DNA of 33,581 bases from Ophiothrix spiculata (GCA_000969725.1 JXSR01S003768.1), one strand, 5' to 3'; shown: positions 1 to 9,647, numbered from the stretch's first letter. Made by a program: numbers and translations. The notes: generated by a model from the sequence alone, not told the origin.

Positions 1-44
1 CTTAAGTATTAAAACACCATTTCCATCTTTTATAACCAAAAAAT

Positions 45-399
45 TCGTGTCCGCTATATTTTATCATTTTTCACAGTACAAAAACTTTAAAGAGGAGTTA
101 GGTATCAATCACCTGAACTTTGATTGTGTTTATTTAGAAATGTGTGATAACACTTCTCCTTCCCCATGACAGCCCATTACCCACTTCCGAACCCGTAAGA
201 ATGGTACGATGCGGTACAGAAAAAACCCACGAATTTTAAAGATGATCCATTGCAGCAAAGAGGGATTTTTTTAAATTTGATATATTTGTACGGAAATCAA
301 AGTGAAGGGAAACCTAACAAGAATGTAAAGTGAATACCTTGAAAATTGGTAATGTAAATCGATAGCTTCATCTAATACTTTGTAATATGTATGTAGTCT
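45..399. repeat. Dispersed repeat R1, copy A, left half
   Basis: This segment matches 29005-29525 (copy B) closely across its length. Shared stretches include GGTATCAATCACCTGAA and GTAATGTAAATCGATAGC. In copy B the sequence runs straight on into the stretch that here resumes only at about 2613, so copy A has been split by inserted DNA. Copy A has one copy of a block that is tandemly duplicated in copy B. No open frame or terminal inverted repeat is apparent, so the class of the repeat is unknown. Confidence 0.85.
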
Positions 400-412
400 T
401 TTTTACACAGGG

Positions 413-439
413 TATTCGTCGTCGTCGTCGTCCTATGAG
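413..439 (-). repeat. LINE 3' end with (CGA)n tail
   Basis: Read on the minus strand, the LINE stop codon is followed by only about 8 nt and then five CGA triplets (417-431). RTE elements are known for very short 3' UTRs that end in microsatellite-like repeats rather than poly(A). This tail supports both the clade and the orientation, and marks the 3' boundary of the insertion. Confidence 0.75.
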
Positions 440-1147
440 TCATGACTGACCCGTTGTGACCCTTTTGATGATGTCGTTCCAACTGTGCCGATCTTGAGCA
501 TAACGGTAGGCTGCATTGACAGATAGGCCAGTATATTCTCTAATGGCATCTATCCAGCGGGTTTTCTGCCTGCCTCTTCTGCGATGTCCTTCCATCATTC
601 CTTGAACAATTATTTTCTCAAGACAGTCGCCTTCCCTTCTTGAGATATGCCCAAAATATTGAAGTTTGTTGCGAATTATTTTCTGACATAATGGGGTGTA
701 TTCTCCTACTTGGCATCTGACAAATTCATTTGTTTTATGCTCTCTCCAGGAAATTCTCAACATCTTTCTCCAACACCACATTTCGAAGGCTTGGATTTTA
801 CCTTCGTCTGCTTTTCCAACTGCCCATGTCTCAGACCCATATGTGGCAATTGGGAATACCAGGGCGCTCATAATGCTTTTCTTTGTTGTTAAAGTGATTC
901 CCCTGTCTTTCCAGATGACATCAAGTCCGATGGCAGCTGTCCTAGCCATTGCCAAACGTCTTCTAATTTCCTGGGAGCTGCCTCCTTCATCCACAATGAC
1001 TGATCCAAGAAAGTTGAAAGTATTTACCACCTCTATATCCTCTCCATCTGCCTTCACTGGTTGGATTGGACTGCCACCATAAATCATGACCTTTGGTTTC
1101 TTTACATTAAGGAACAGTCCGTACCCTTCACTTGTGCTCTTCACTCT
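440..1147 (-). pseudogene. 5'-truncated RTE/BovB-type LINE reverse transcriptase, C-terminal part
   Basis: This minus-strand frame encodes about 236 residues with no internal stop and ends in TGA at 442-440. The protein resembles the region after the catalytic core of RTE-clade reverse transcriptases. Visible blocks in order are FNFLGSVI, a VFPIATYGSETW segment, AFEMWCWRKMLRISW, RNKLQYFGH, and a basic RRRGRQKTRW stretch near the end. The endonuclease domain and the RT catalytic motifs (YADD region) are missing, so the copy is inactive. Truncation at the 5' end is usual for LINEs copied by target-primed reverse transcription. The frame stays technically open to about 1207, but residues before RVKSTSE are read-through into a neighbouring MITE. 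The uninterrupted frame suggests a fairly recent insertion. The RTE/BovB assignment rests on recalled family motifs, not a search. Confidence 0.85.
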
Positions 1148-1175
1148 AAAAATAAAAAAATAGGTCAAACAAATT

Positions 1176-1434
1176 CTGTGGCCCCATGCATGAACCCCAT
1201 ATCCCACAGGTTGACAAGTTACTCATCAAGACAAACTTTGACGTAATTATCTTCCCTTTGGTGTTGTGTGAGTTGTCAATTTCATGTATGGGGAAAGTGT
1301 AGCAACGAGTTCCATGCATGTACCCCGTATCCCACAGTTTCAAAGTTAGTAAACGGAAGAAAACTAGGTCAAAGTTTATATTAATGAGTAACTTGTCAAC
1401 CTGTGGGATATGGGGTTCATGCATGGGGCCACAG
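1176..1434. mobile_element. Nested MITE with CTGTGGCCCCATGCAT terminal inverted repeats
   Basis: The arms at 1176-1241 and 1368-1434 are inverted repeats starting CTGTGGCCCCATGCAT and are near-identical over about 50 bp. A third, diverged copy of the arm motif (CCATGCATGTACCCCGTA) sits inside near 1311. The element is flanked by AATT on both sides. The intact right arm of the enclosing palindrome reads CAAATTGCAAAAG where this element splits the left arm, so the empty site is visible in the same window and AATT is the target-site duplication. It is non-coding. Confidence 0.85.
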
Positions 1435-1911
1435 AATTGCAAAAGTAATGATATTTACAGGATAATATCAGATAAACATATACAACAACTAGTCAAAATC
1501 TAGAAAAATCTAGTTGGTGGAACAGTGATTAATTTGCATAAGACAAAATAGCTGCCAAAACAGGGGGTAAATTTCAAAATTGGTTAAATCGTGTTAAAAA
1601 CCATTCTATTGTGTTCCACTAATCACAAAGAGTCCCGGGCAAAGAGTCAGAAAAAGTATACTTTTACCCATCTCCGATGTATGGTTAACGAGTTATATCC
1701 AATTATGTGAAAGGTCATCAGGGGTCACGCAATAGGTCCTATGGGAGACACAAAATTCAACATTGTCCGATTTTCTTCAAAATGGTCTCAAAATGTTCCT
1801 TTTGCAAAAGTGTCTACATGAAGTAATAGTTTAAAGTTCTTTAGACCAGTGGTTGCTATGGTATCAGGCAAAACAAAGTTTATATTTACCGTTACATTGC
1901 TCTCTAAATGT

Positions 1912-2166
1912 AAAACGAGTGGAAAGAGTGGAAATTCACTCAAAAAGGAGTGAAGGGAGTTAAACGAAGGACAATCCGTTTTCGAGTGGACAATTTTCAC
2001 TCTAAAATGAGTGTGAAATTTAAACTTTCACTCCCAAAAGAGTGGAAGATTGTCATCAAAAATCCCCTTTCACTCCTTTTAGAGTGATTTTCCACTCAAA
2101 AACGTATTGTCCTGCGTTTAACTCCTACAAAGAGTGGAAATTCACTCTTTGACATTTAGAGAGTGG
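1912..2166. repeat. GAGTG/CACTC-rich core of the palindromic element
   Basis: About 255 bp between the two arms contain 15 occurrences of GAGTG or its complement CACTC, mostly within GAGTGGAAA or TTTCACTC. The block GAGTGGAAATTCACTC occurs twice, near the two edges. The motif alternates in orientation, so the core is itself largely self-complementary. Whether this is only the loop of the foldback element or a protein-binding array cannot be told from sequence. Confidence 0.75.
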
Positions 2167-2612
2167 AATCTAATACCACAAGTTTACTTTGATCTGTAAC
2201 CATAACAAAAGCACATCTGAGCCATAGCTAATTACTACTTCATGTAGATAGATTTTGAAATTTTGGTCTCCCATAGGACACATCACGTGACCCCTGATAT
2301 GACCTCTCACGTTTTTAGATATAACTCATTAACCATACATCGGAGATGGGTAAAAGTATACCTTTTCTGATTCTTTGTGATTAGTGGAATACATTAGAAT
2401 GGTTTTTAACACGATTTAACCAATTTTGAAATGTTAACCCCTGTTTTGCAGCCATTTTGTTTTATGCAAATTGATCACTGTTCCACCAACTAGATTTTTC
2501 TAGATTTTGTACTAGTTGTTGTCTATGTTTGTCTGATATTATCCTGCAAATATCATTACTTTTGCAATTTGTTTGACTAATGGCCATAATTTTCATTAAT
2601 TTTCTTAGCCTA

Positions 2613-2956
2613 TATACCAAGCTGGTAGCAATTCAATTCCTGTTACAACAACCATTGTTATATAGATATAATGCATTTTATAGATCTTAAACTAATCCTC
2701 AGTTTAGTTTGGAATAATAGCCCCAAAATCACTAGAATTTGTATTTATAAGAAATAATAAGTTTTTCTCCTTGTTCTTTTAAAACTTTCTATTACTACTA
2801 TTATGAATCGCAAAAAAAAATACAACAGTGCCGTATATCATGTGGTATATAGAACTATTTTTTGCAAAATTGAGCAAAGATAGATTGATAGATACAAAAA
2901 GTATTTTCCGTAAATTTTCAAAACTGACAAGCAATAAAAAAGGTTCATCTGCAAAT
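2613..2956. repeat. Dispersed repeat R1, copy A, right half
   Basis: This continues the R1 match interrupted at 399. It aligns to about 29532-29874 from CAAGCTGGTAGCAATTCAA onward. The match stops at 2956, which is where copy B meets a mariner-like insertion (29877), so the true end of R1 is not known. Confidence 0.85.
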
Positions 2957-4162
2957 GCACTATCATCAAAATATTTACAACAAAAACGTTTCTGTTATTT
3001 TTTCATCTTGTTTTGTTTTGAACACACGTTCACTTTTTCTTTTTTCATTTCATTTTCTTTGACCTCAATTTTTCTAAATCAACTTTCCATTTATAAACGA
3101 CGCATTTTTATCATCAAATCGTGATTTAGTCTTATTTGAAATTGAAAATCATAATTAGTTATCAAATATTATGTTGAAATCCCTTTAATACACGTACCCC
3201 TTACTGATAGGCCTATTTGTCCGTTCAACTCAACCAGTCGTAAATGCCACAAACTTTATATTGCGCTACAGATGAAGTTGAAACACACAATCACTCAAAA
3301 TTACGGCAATACAAAATCACTCCAAGATTAGCATTATAACAGTGAGCACTGAGATCCAGTTGCAAATTTACTTATAATGAGCGGTGTAATGTTTCGATCT
3401 GACGATCGATATTACATAATCTTGGTTGCGAGATTTTTTTTATTAACGTGACCTGCAGAAAAAGCTGACTTTGAACCCTTATTATCTGGAAAAGGAGAAA
3501 GCAAATGCAAATTGGGAACGTGGGTATGAATATTTTAAGTTTTTCCTTTATAATGTAAGTGCATTTTTTGCTATTGGTATTATATGGTATTTTCTATGAA
3601 AAACAACGATTTTAAGCCTTTTTTAACAAACGAATGTCAACCCTTACATCAATTTTGTTTTAGCAGATAAAAAGATGTTAGATTGATTGATTCTGATAGT
3701 AAAAATATAAAAACTCAGATTGATGAAATTTGAAAAATATATCTTGCCTATAAGACTTTAAAATTGAAGAAAAAACAAGGAGAAATAATACGCTGATGTG
3801 GTGTATGAAAGGTACCTAATATCGGCTCTTCATATTTGCCTGCGTTTTGTATTGCGATAACCAGGCACCAAGATATCGATAACCAGCACCTTTTGTTACG
3901 ACGGGTCATCTGATGACAACAGCGCAGACTTAAAATGTTGCGTCGACCTTGCGTTTTGAAAGGCTCGGCCTCGCTGTGTTGAAATATTTTGTATTTCATG
4001 CGAAAATTAATGAATCTGACATGTGTTTTTTTTTACTGAAAAGTAACCTTTTGGGTTCTTTTATATAAATTATGTCAACAATTCGAGAATTTCATTCGTG
4101 ACAGTGACTAATTGAAGAAAAATCAACACGCTACGGCAAAAAAAAGAAGAAATTTACAAAAC
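2957..4162. other. No recognised feature (AT-rich)
   Basis: I see no gene, TIR or copy elsewhere in the window. Frames here are short and of low complexity, for example a Phe/Ser-rich one over a T-rich stretch at 3000-3080. Confidence 0.5.
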
Positions 4163-4235
4163 GACTCTGACGGGACTCGAACCAACGATCTTGTGACTGA
4201 GAGTCTGATGCCCATATCGTTGAGCCACGGGACTC
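4163..4235 (-). pseudogene. tRNA-like sequence, tRNA-Glu(CTC)-like, degenerate
   Basis: Reading the minus strand from 4235 gives a 73-nt tRNA-sized unit. It has an A-box-like TGGCTCAACGATATGG, a D stem GCTC/GGGC and a perfect B box, GGTTCGAGTCC. The anticodon loop CTCTCAG would place CTC as anticodon with T33 and A37. The acceptor, anticodon and T stems each contain mismatches (roughly 3 of 5 pairs in the anticodon and T stems). It is therefore probably a tRNA pseudogene or the promoter head of a tRNA-derived SINE. No SINE body could be delimited. Confidence 0.55.
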
Positions 4236-4478
4236 ACTTACTGCTCACGGGTATTTAATAAACATATTCTTCGTAATTATAGTTATTGTTTACGCATGCG
4301 CACTGATCATCACACACTAATTTCCGTGAAATTTGAGTGCACATATGGACCCACAGGAACACCATCATCTCTGTTTTATCAATTTTTATCGTAAGATTTT
4401 CGGGTGAACTAACACACAATGGTTCAAACTTTGTTTTCTGCGGTACATTTAAAATATATAATACTGATTAATTATTAA

Positions 4479-5068
4479 CCCTCATCTTCCAACCCCCCCC
4501 CCCCCCCCCCCCCCACACCCCTAACGGATGATCGCCGATTGCACCAAAACGCAAAACAAAGTGACCCCGGGCATTTGGGTAATTGTTTATACATCCTTTG
4601 CGGTCATTTTGACGAAAAATTGGGGGTACCACCTAAGGTGGGGTTATGGTAGGCTGTCAAATTCGGCGGATAGGGGGGGGGGGTGGTTGTCACCTCGGAA
4701 AATTTTAAATCGCCATTTTGAAAAATTTCTTCATGCTATTGACTTGAAATTTACAGAACACGTTAAAATTGTTGATTCCTTCATTTATAAGCAAAAAACT
4801 CGACGAAAATCGGACATTTAGAACTTTTATAACGATTTTTTGAAAAAGTGGCAATTTTTGCCAAAAGTCGATATTTTCGGTACGGAAATACTTGACCGAT
4901 TGTCATGATCTTGGTATCAATGGAAAGAGGAGACCCTACCCTATTCTATAGTATCAAACAATATAACTTTGGGGGGTCCCAAGTTCATAATCACAGGGGA
5001 GGTGGTATCCACCCCCCCAACCCCCCTCAGGAAGACGTGTTACAGAAAAAGGCTTAGGAAGACGAGGG
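4479..5068. mobile_element. piggyBac-like MITE, copy 1
   Basis: The 590-bp element is flanked by TTAA on both sides (4475-4478, 5069-5072). Its ends are CCCTCATCTTCC and GGAAGACGAGGG, an 11/12 inverted match. TTAA target duplication with CCC-starting termini is typical of the piggyBac superfamily. It is homologous to 15462-16066 through most of its length (for example CGCCATTTTGAAAAAT and GGTATCAATGGAAAGAGG). It lacks about 26 bp near 4893 that the other copy has. It contains a run of 22 C at 4493-4514 and G/C runs near both ends, and has no transposase. Confidence 0.85.
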
Positions 5069-5072
5069 TTAA

Positions 5073-6104
5073 GTATTAATTTTAGCTAAAATTTTGAGAC
5101 CTAATTTCATCGCTCTTGTTCAAAATAAACACTCCGTTAAATGTCTCGGTATTGGACATACAGTTTTAAAATTTGAATTTTCTGAAATTTAGACTTCTTT
5201 CAGTGGTTTAAATCGATTTTAAAATCTTGTATTCAGCCTTATGAATATTCATACACACCGCCTAGAGAGCGATACTGCTAATTTTTTATGCATAAAAGAA
5301 TATGAACCATTGTACATTTACGGGAGCTGATATTAGACTGTTATGGGGTGATGCAACCAACCGAAGCGTTGCCCTCACGCACGGGCTTCTGTGACATTAC
5401 ACAGAGATGCGAGACCGAGCCCTCATGGTGTAAAGCAAGGACCTCAGGATTGTTTTTGGCTTTTAAATCATTAAAACATGGATAATTATAGACCATAAAG
5501 ACCATGTTAAAGTGTTAAGTCGTGAAAGCGATTCTAGCGGTATCTGGTGTTGGCTCCAAAAGAAGCCGTTTAAATTTTGAGTCTGAGAAGTATTATAGAA
5601 AAGTCATCTCTCTTCATACGAGTTATCGTGCTATGTGATTGGAGTTTCATGGAATGAAGTAATAAACCCTTCGTGATATTCTACTAGGAAGACGGTGTAG
5701 GTGTAAAAGGGGAGACTAAGCTAGAACAATACGTGGAATCAGTATGGTAGCATCAAATGATGGTACCTAAGTAATGTACGAATTTGATTAAGACAGTATA
5801 GAAAACAAGATAACAGCAACCAAGCATGAGTGACGATTGACATGGTTTTTCTCTAGTCAGTCAGGTTTTGTTGGTGTAGCTTTAGAGAATAATTATGAAG
5901 AATGCAAGTATGTCAGTTCATGATCTGAACCGAGCACGCCAGGGTCCCATATGGTGATGCTAGACCGAGATCCGGCCCAAACATTGTAATTAATATAAAG
6001 CAAGGGGTCAATGGGTAGTTTCAGACTTGAACTTGAAATTAGTGAAAATTTGTCGTTAGAATTATATGGATACCACCCCCCTGTCCCTGCATTCGCTGCA
6101 TTCA
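5073..6104. other. No recognised gene; weak internal similarity
   Basis: The stretch is mixed composition with higher GC near 5340-5460 and 5910-6010. Two segments share GAGACCGAG / TAGACCGAG followed by AAAGCAAGG (near 5412 and 5963), possibly a very old duplication. There is no TIR or coding signal. Confidence 0.4.
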
Positions 6105-6132
6105 TATATAGCCGTCATATATTCACGCAAGA

Positions 6133-6312
6133 TAGACGTCACATATTTCTCAACATACAGAACTTCGAGTTCGATAATATAGAACGTCGTGAAAGATCGT
6201 CGTCATACATTTCTTAACATACAGAATGTCTTAACAGATCAACTTCGCATATATATTTCTCAACAAACAGAACGTCGTAAAAGATTGACGTCACATATTT
6301 CTCAACATACAG
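6133..6312. repeat. Minisatellite-like array, about 44-bp unit, 4 units
   Basis: There are four degenerate units built on GACGTCACATATTTCT followed by CAACATACAGAACGTCGT. The same four-unit arrangement is present in repeat C copy 2 (about 32043-32232), so the array predates the split of the two copies. The frames reading DRRHIFLNIQN repeats are a by-product of the array. Confidence 0.8.
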
Positions 6313-6650
6313 AACGTTATTTTTGTCCGCTATGGCATTCCATAGGATGGCATATTTATCTATAAAACATTGTTTTTGTAAATGTTTGAACATGTGAAAA
6401 TGACAAAAGTCGCATTTACGGCTGGTTTACATGTGGACAAGCAAAAGAAAACTTCTTATGAACTCTGGAAATACGAATACAGTATAATAGAAATTCGAGA
6501 TCATTTTCATCTATAAAACTTGTTCTCCTGGTGGACAGTTCCAATTAAATATAAGTGATGGACGTTTTTATGTTTCTAAATTGTAGCCTAAGTGATAAGC
6601 CTATAAATATTTTTTGTAAATTTTGTGAGGTGCTCCCTCCCCAGGGAGGG

Positions 6651-7085
6651 GGCCGCTCGAAGAAAAAAGTGGTACGCATGCTCGTCAGAAAAAAAACGTC
6701 GAAAAAGGGTCGACATTAACGATTGTCTTTTTACGGTATCTTCGACTTTAATGTCACTTTTTTTCGCCAGCTATTCTAAAATTTTAAGAAATACAACAGA
6801 AAAGGCTTCCGATGTACATGTATCATATTCATGTTTTTATTGCAGAAAATAGTGCGTTACGTCGTTTAAGGTCCATTTCAATGTGTTACGCAATTCATTA
6901 AGGGGTCAAATGTCCATTGCGCCGTTTAGAGAACAATTTTATTGTATTACGACATCTAGCGGTATGATTTTGAATATTTTACGCCATAAGGGGTTGGAAT
7001 TTGCTAGCTGTACATGATTACGACACTTTGGGTCCGATTTTGAGGTGCTCTGATAAGAATGCGTACCACTTTTTTCTTCGAGCGG
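6651..7085. repeat. Inverted-repeat pair inside repeat C
   Basis: The left arm 6651-6686 (CGCTCGAAGAAAAAAGTGG onward) is complementary to the right arm 7049-7085 (GCGTACCACTTTTTTCTT). Outside the arms, short GC-rich stretches (CTCCCTCCCCAGGGAGG; CTCTCGGGAC) flank both sides. The pair may be the TIRs of a MITE of about 430 bp nested in repeat C. In copy 2 only the right arm survives (about 32762-32805). Confidence 0.65.
6850..7045. repeat. Tandem array, about 33-bp unit, 6 degenerate units
   Basis: Units start with TTACGCCATTTAGGGG or close variants (GTTACGTCGTTTAAGG, GTTACGCAATTCATTAAGG, ATTACGACATCTAGCGG, TTTACGCCATAAGGGG) and end in a T-rich piece. The same array is seen at 32572-32755 in copy 2. 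Confidence 0.7.
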
Positions 7086-7643
7086 CTCTCGGGACTAACT
7101 GATGGTTACTTTACCCGATCAGAAAAAATGTAATTGCAATATGATGATGGCTGACAAGATGCTATATAACACGGTGCAAGCCGTGAATGGCATGGTGCTG
7201 ATCTGTTTTACTGTTCCTTTTCCGGCTGAAGTTATTTGTTTTACTTGGTTTCATATTGTGAGGCAAATGAGATTTATTTCACCAGTAACGTTCTTTGTCT
7301 TGTCTTACCATTATATCATTTGCGGTATACTTTCTCCAAGCATTTTGCTAGTAAAATGTTCTTTGAATCCAAAATATTGTTAGAAAGTGACGATAAAAAA
7401 AGTATACAAGTAAACAATTACGCAATGTTTGCGTGTATCTTCAGAATAGAATATTTATAATGAGTTAGTATAACATTTATTCAGCTGTGACAAAATTGTT
7501 TCACTTATAGTTTGCACGTTAGATTTTACAAAATATAGAAACAAGAAAACGGTGTATTGTTTTTATCCATGATAAATTTCTTTTATACAAGTAGGTGATG
7601 TAATGTGTGGTATTTTTAACTGACTTTTTGTCCAAATACTTAA

Positions 7644-8634
7644 GTAGATAAGCCAACATCTATGATGCAGACAATATATGAACAAATGGAGAACATGTTA
7701 TCATTCCTAATATGACATAAATATAAATAAGTACACGTACACGTACTTGCACACGTTTTCTCTCAATTTGAAATGGTCGGTGGATATATATTTATATACG
7801 ACAAAGGCTCATATAATGCTTGGCGTGTGTCTTTGGAAAGACGTTCGTTAGTATTACTTGCTAAGAATTAATTTTAATAAATAATATTAATCTTTTGCTT
7901 CTTGCAAATATGTATACGTAGGCCTATATATATTTAAGACTTTGTTTGAATTTATCTGCTTGAAAACAATCCCTTACTTGTTAATAACAATCTGAAATTG
8001 AATTCAATAGCAAATAATCCACCACATGGTTATTTACAATATAGGGACCACTGAAGGGTGGTTGTATTTTGCGTTAAATGATCAGTGTTGTCAGATAGAT
8101 ATGCAGTTCTAATATTAGTCATGCAGGACAAATTGACATTAAACTGAGACCGTGTATAGTATTTATGTAGTATTTGGTGTGATCAATTTGTAGGGCAATA
8201 TATAATTTAAAAAAAAAAGGAAATAAACGTTGACATGCGTTCTCCAAATTCATAACAAATTTAAATGTATGGATTTGTACCTATGGTCCTTCTCTTAATA
8301 TGGCAAAAATTTGCCAAGGTTTCACGTTGCAAGTACTTCCAGATCGAATAATTACTTTTTCATGACAAAATCACAATAATTTTACCTTAACGCACTACCC
8401 TTATATAATTTTCTGTTTTATTTATACCAATGTGGATTTCCTTATTATTACCTGACAGGTGAAACAAGTAGGTCTTGTTGAGAAAATTATAATAATGCAA
8501 ATAGCTTCAAGAAACTTTACACTTTGTATATTGATGGTAAGCTGTCACGTATTCCTTAAAGCACAATTTGCATTGTGTAATCAATATCATGTCGATGAGA
8601 TGCAGAAATAGCCGAAATATTTCATAATAAATAT
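7644..8634. other. No recognised feature (AT-rich)
   Basis: No frames of note, no copy elsewhere in the window and no TIRs seen. The stretch contains short tracts such as ACACGTACACGTAC near 7733. Confidence 0.45.
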
Positions 8635-8789
8635 GTGGGCCACCGCGGCAAAAGGATGCAGTGGTGTCGGCTCGTACATGTTGCTTATTGTAGCATATCT
8701 GATGTATACAAGTAGTCTTTTTATCAGATATGCTACAATGAGTAACATGTAGGAGACGACCCCTGCATCCTTTTGCCGGGGCGGCCCAC
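8635..8789. mobile_element. Hairpin MITE H, copy 1
   Basis: The 155-bp element is an almost complete palindrome with ends GTGGGCCACCGCGGCAAAAG and its inverse. The middle TTGTAGCATATCTGAT is matched by ATCAGATATGCTACAA, leaving a loop of only about 15 nt. It is the same family as 10901-11061: both share CGGCAAAAGG, TCGGCTCGTACATGTTGC and TAGCATATCT. It is non-coding and the superfamily is not assigned. Confidence 0.85.
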
Positions 8790-9229
8790 AATGAGCAGGT
8801 GATTAATGTAGGTCACATTCCACTCTATTCAACTTTTATCCTGATACTTTGAATACATTATTTATTATAAGGAAACGTTATAGATGATTTTCAACATTTC
8901 ATAGCTTAACATTCTTTGCTTAAACATGTATCAAAGATAATGCCAAAGGAATTTCATCTTCAGTGATCCATACGAAGTAATTAACTTTCAAGTCATTCAG
9001 TTCAATTTAGTAGGAAATGACTGTCAATGCTCATATTTTCAATACTTCGTTAATTGAACTTTATCATTTTGTAATTTTGAATCAATGCATCTTTGCATCA
9101 CTACAATCAAATCCAACATATTGCTAAATTAACTTAATGATCTAAAAGGCTAAGTCTCTCTTTTTTAGGGGTGGCAAGGACGTTTCTACACATATTGTGT
9201 TAAAATGTTCATTTCTAATATAAATATAT
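8790..9229. other. No recognised feature
   Basis: AT-rich sequence without frames, repeats or copies that I can detect. Confidence 0.4.
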
Positions 9230-9450
9230 CAAGCTTATTTTGTTTTTCGTGTCGCACCTGATATTTTCAGGAATGGACCTACCATTCCTTAAAATGTCTG
9301 CCGTCCACCGTCTGCAGTTCGCCGTCCGCAATTCTTTAATCAGGAGCAAATCTCGGAAACAGAAGGCTCTATGTTGGTGATATTTATTAAGTGGGTAGGG
9401 CTCGACCCGAACTGTCTCAACGGCCAATTGTAGCGCAAATACGCATATTT
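9230..9450. repeat. Possible fragment of a GTCCGTC-type dispersed repeat
   Basis: GC content rises locally. CCGTCCACCGTCTGCAG and CGCCGTCCGCAATTCTTTA form a loose GTCCGTC-like run, followed by CAAATCTCGGAAACAG. Runs of this kind are familiar as dispersed repeats in marine invertebrate genomes. There is no second copy in this window, so the call relies on recall only. Confidence 0.3.
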
Positions 9451-9647
9451 AGTGCCTAATATGTAGGCAGTATATCTCTTGAACCGAAAGAGCATTGGTA
9501 AAGAAACTTGATGACAAGAAATATCTTAGGTTAAACCTGTTAGAAACTGCGCTGAGAAACTTTTGATGTCGCTCAAGTTAAAAATGTTATTTTCAAGTTC
9601 AAAATGTTATTATCTGAAATATTCAGATAGTTTACACAATATCTTCC

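Larger units (their letters stand above)
1155..2605. mobile_element. Large palindromic (foldback) non-autonomous element, about 1.4 kb
   Basis: The left arm (about 1435-1880, plus a short outer piece near 1163-1175) is closely complementary to the right arm (about 2165-2572). Shared blocks include TCTAGAAAAATCTAGTTGG, CCATCTCCGATGTATGG and CATGAAGTAATAG. The left arm has extra sequence near 1640 and 1780 that the right arm lacks. A transcript could form a stem of roughly 400 bp. The outer end of the left arm is missing where the LINE fragment abuts. There is no open frame of note, so it is non-autonomous. The superfamily cannot be named because the original termini are not both present. Confidence 0.8.
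6105..7643. repeat. Dispersed repeat C, copy 1
   Basis: This aligns to 32018-33313 over nearly its whole length, starting at TATATAGCCGTC and ending at CAAATACTTAA. Shared internal landmarks are GTCCGCTATGGCATTCCATAGG, a tandem array of about 33-bp units, an inverted-repeat end with GTACCACTTTTTTCTTCG, and TTTTCCGGCTGA. Copy 1 has about 180 bp (6663-6844) and about 55 bp (near 7540-7590) that copy 2 lacks. A third, partial copy lies at 23028-23160. No transposase frame is visible. It may be a non-autonomous element or a composite of several. Confidence 0.85.

Noticed and set aside
1147..1207. Start of the LINE frame at its first ATG
   Set aside because: The first 20 residues are encoded by the nested MITE and an A/T-rich junction, not by the LINE; the LINE sequence begins near 1147.
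2828..3124. 98-residue frame, Phe/Ser-rich C-terminus
   Set aside because: It starts in repeat R1 and runs through T-rich low-complexity DNA; copy B does not preserve it.
4528..4821. 97-residue frame inside the TTAA MITE
   Set aside because: The homologous MITE at 15462 does not keep the frame, so it is chance read-through of non-coding repeat DNA.
6133..6312. CRISPR-like direct repeats
   Set aside because: Units are degenerate, not separated by unique spacers, and the setting is eukaryotic; it is a minisatellite-like array.
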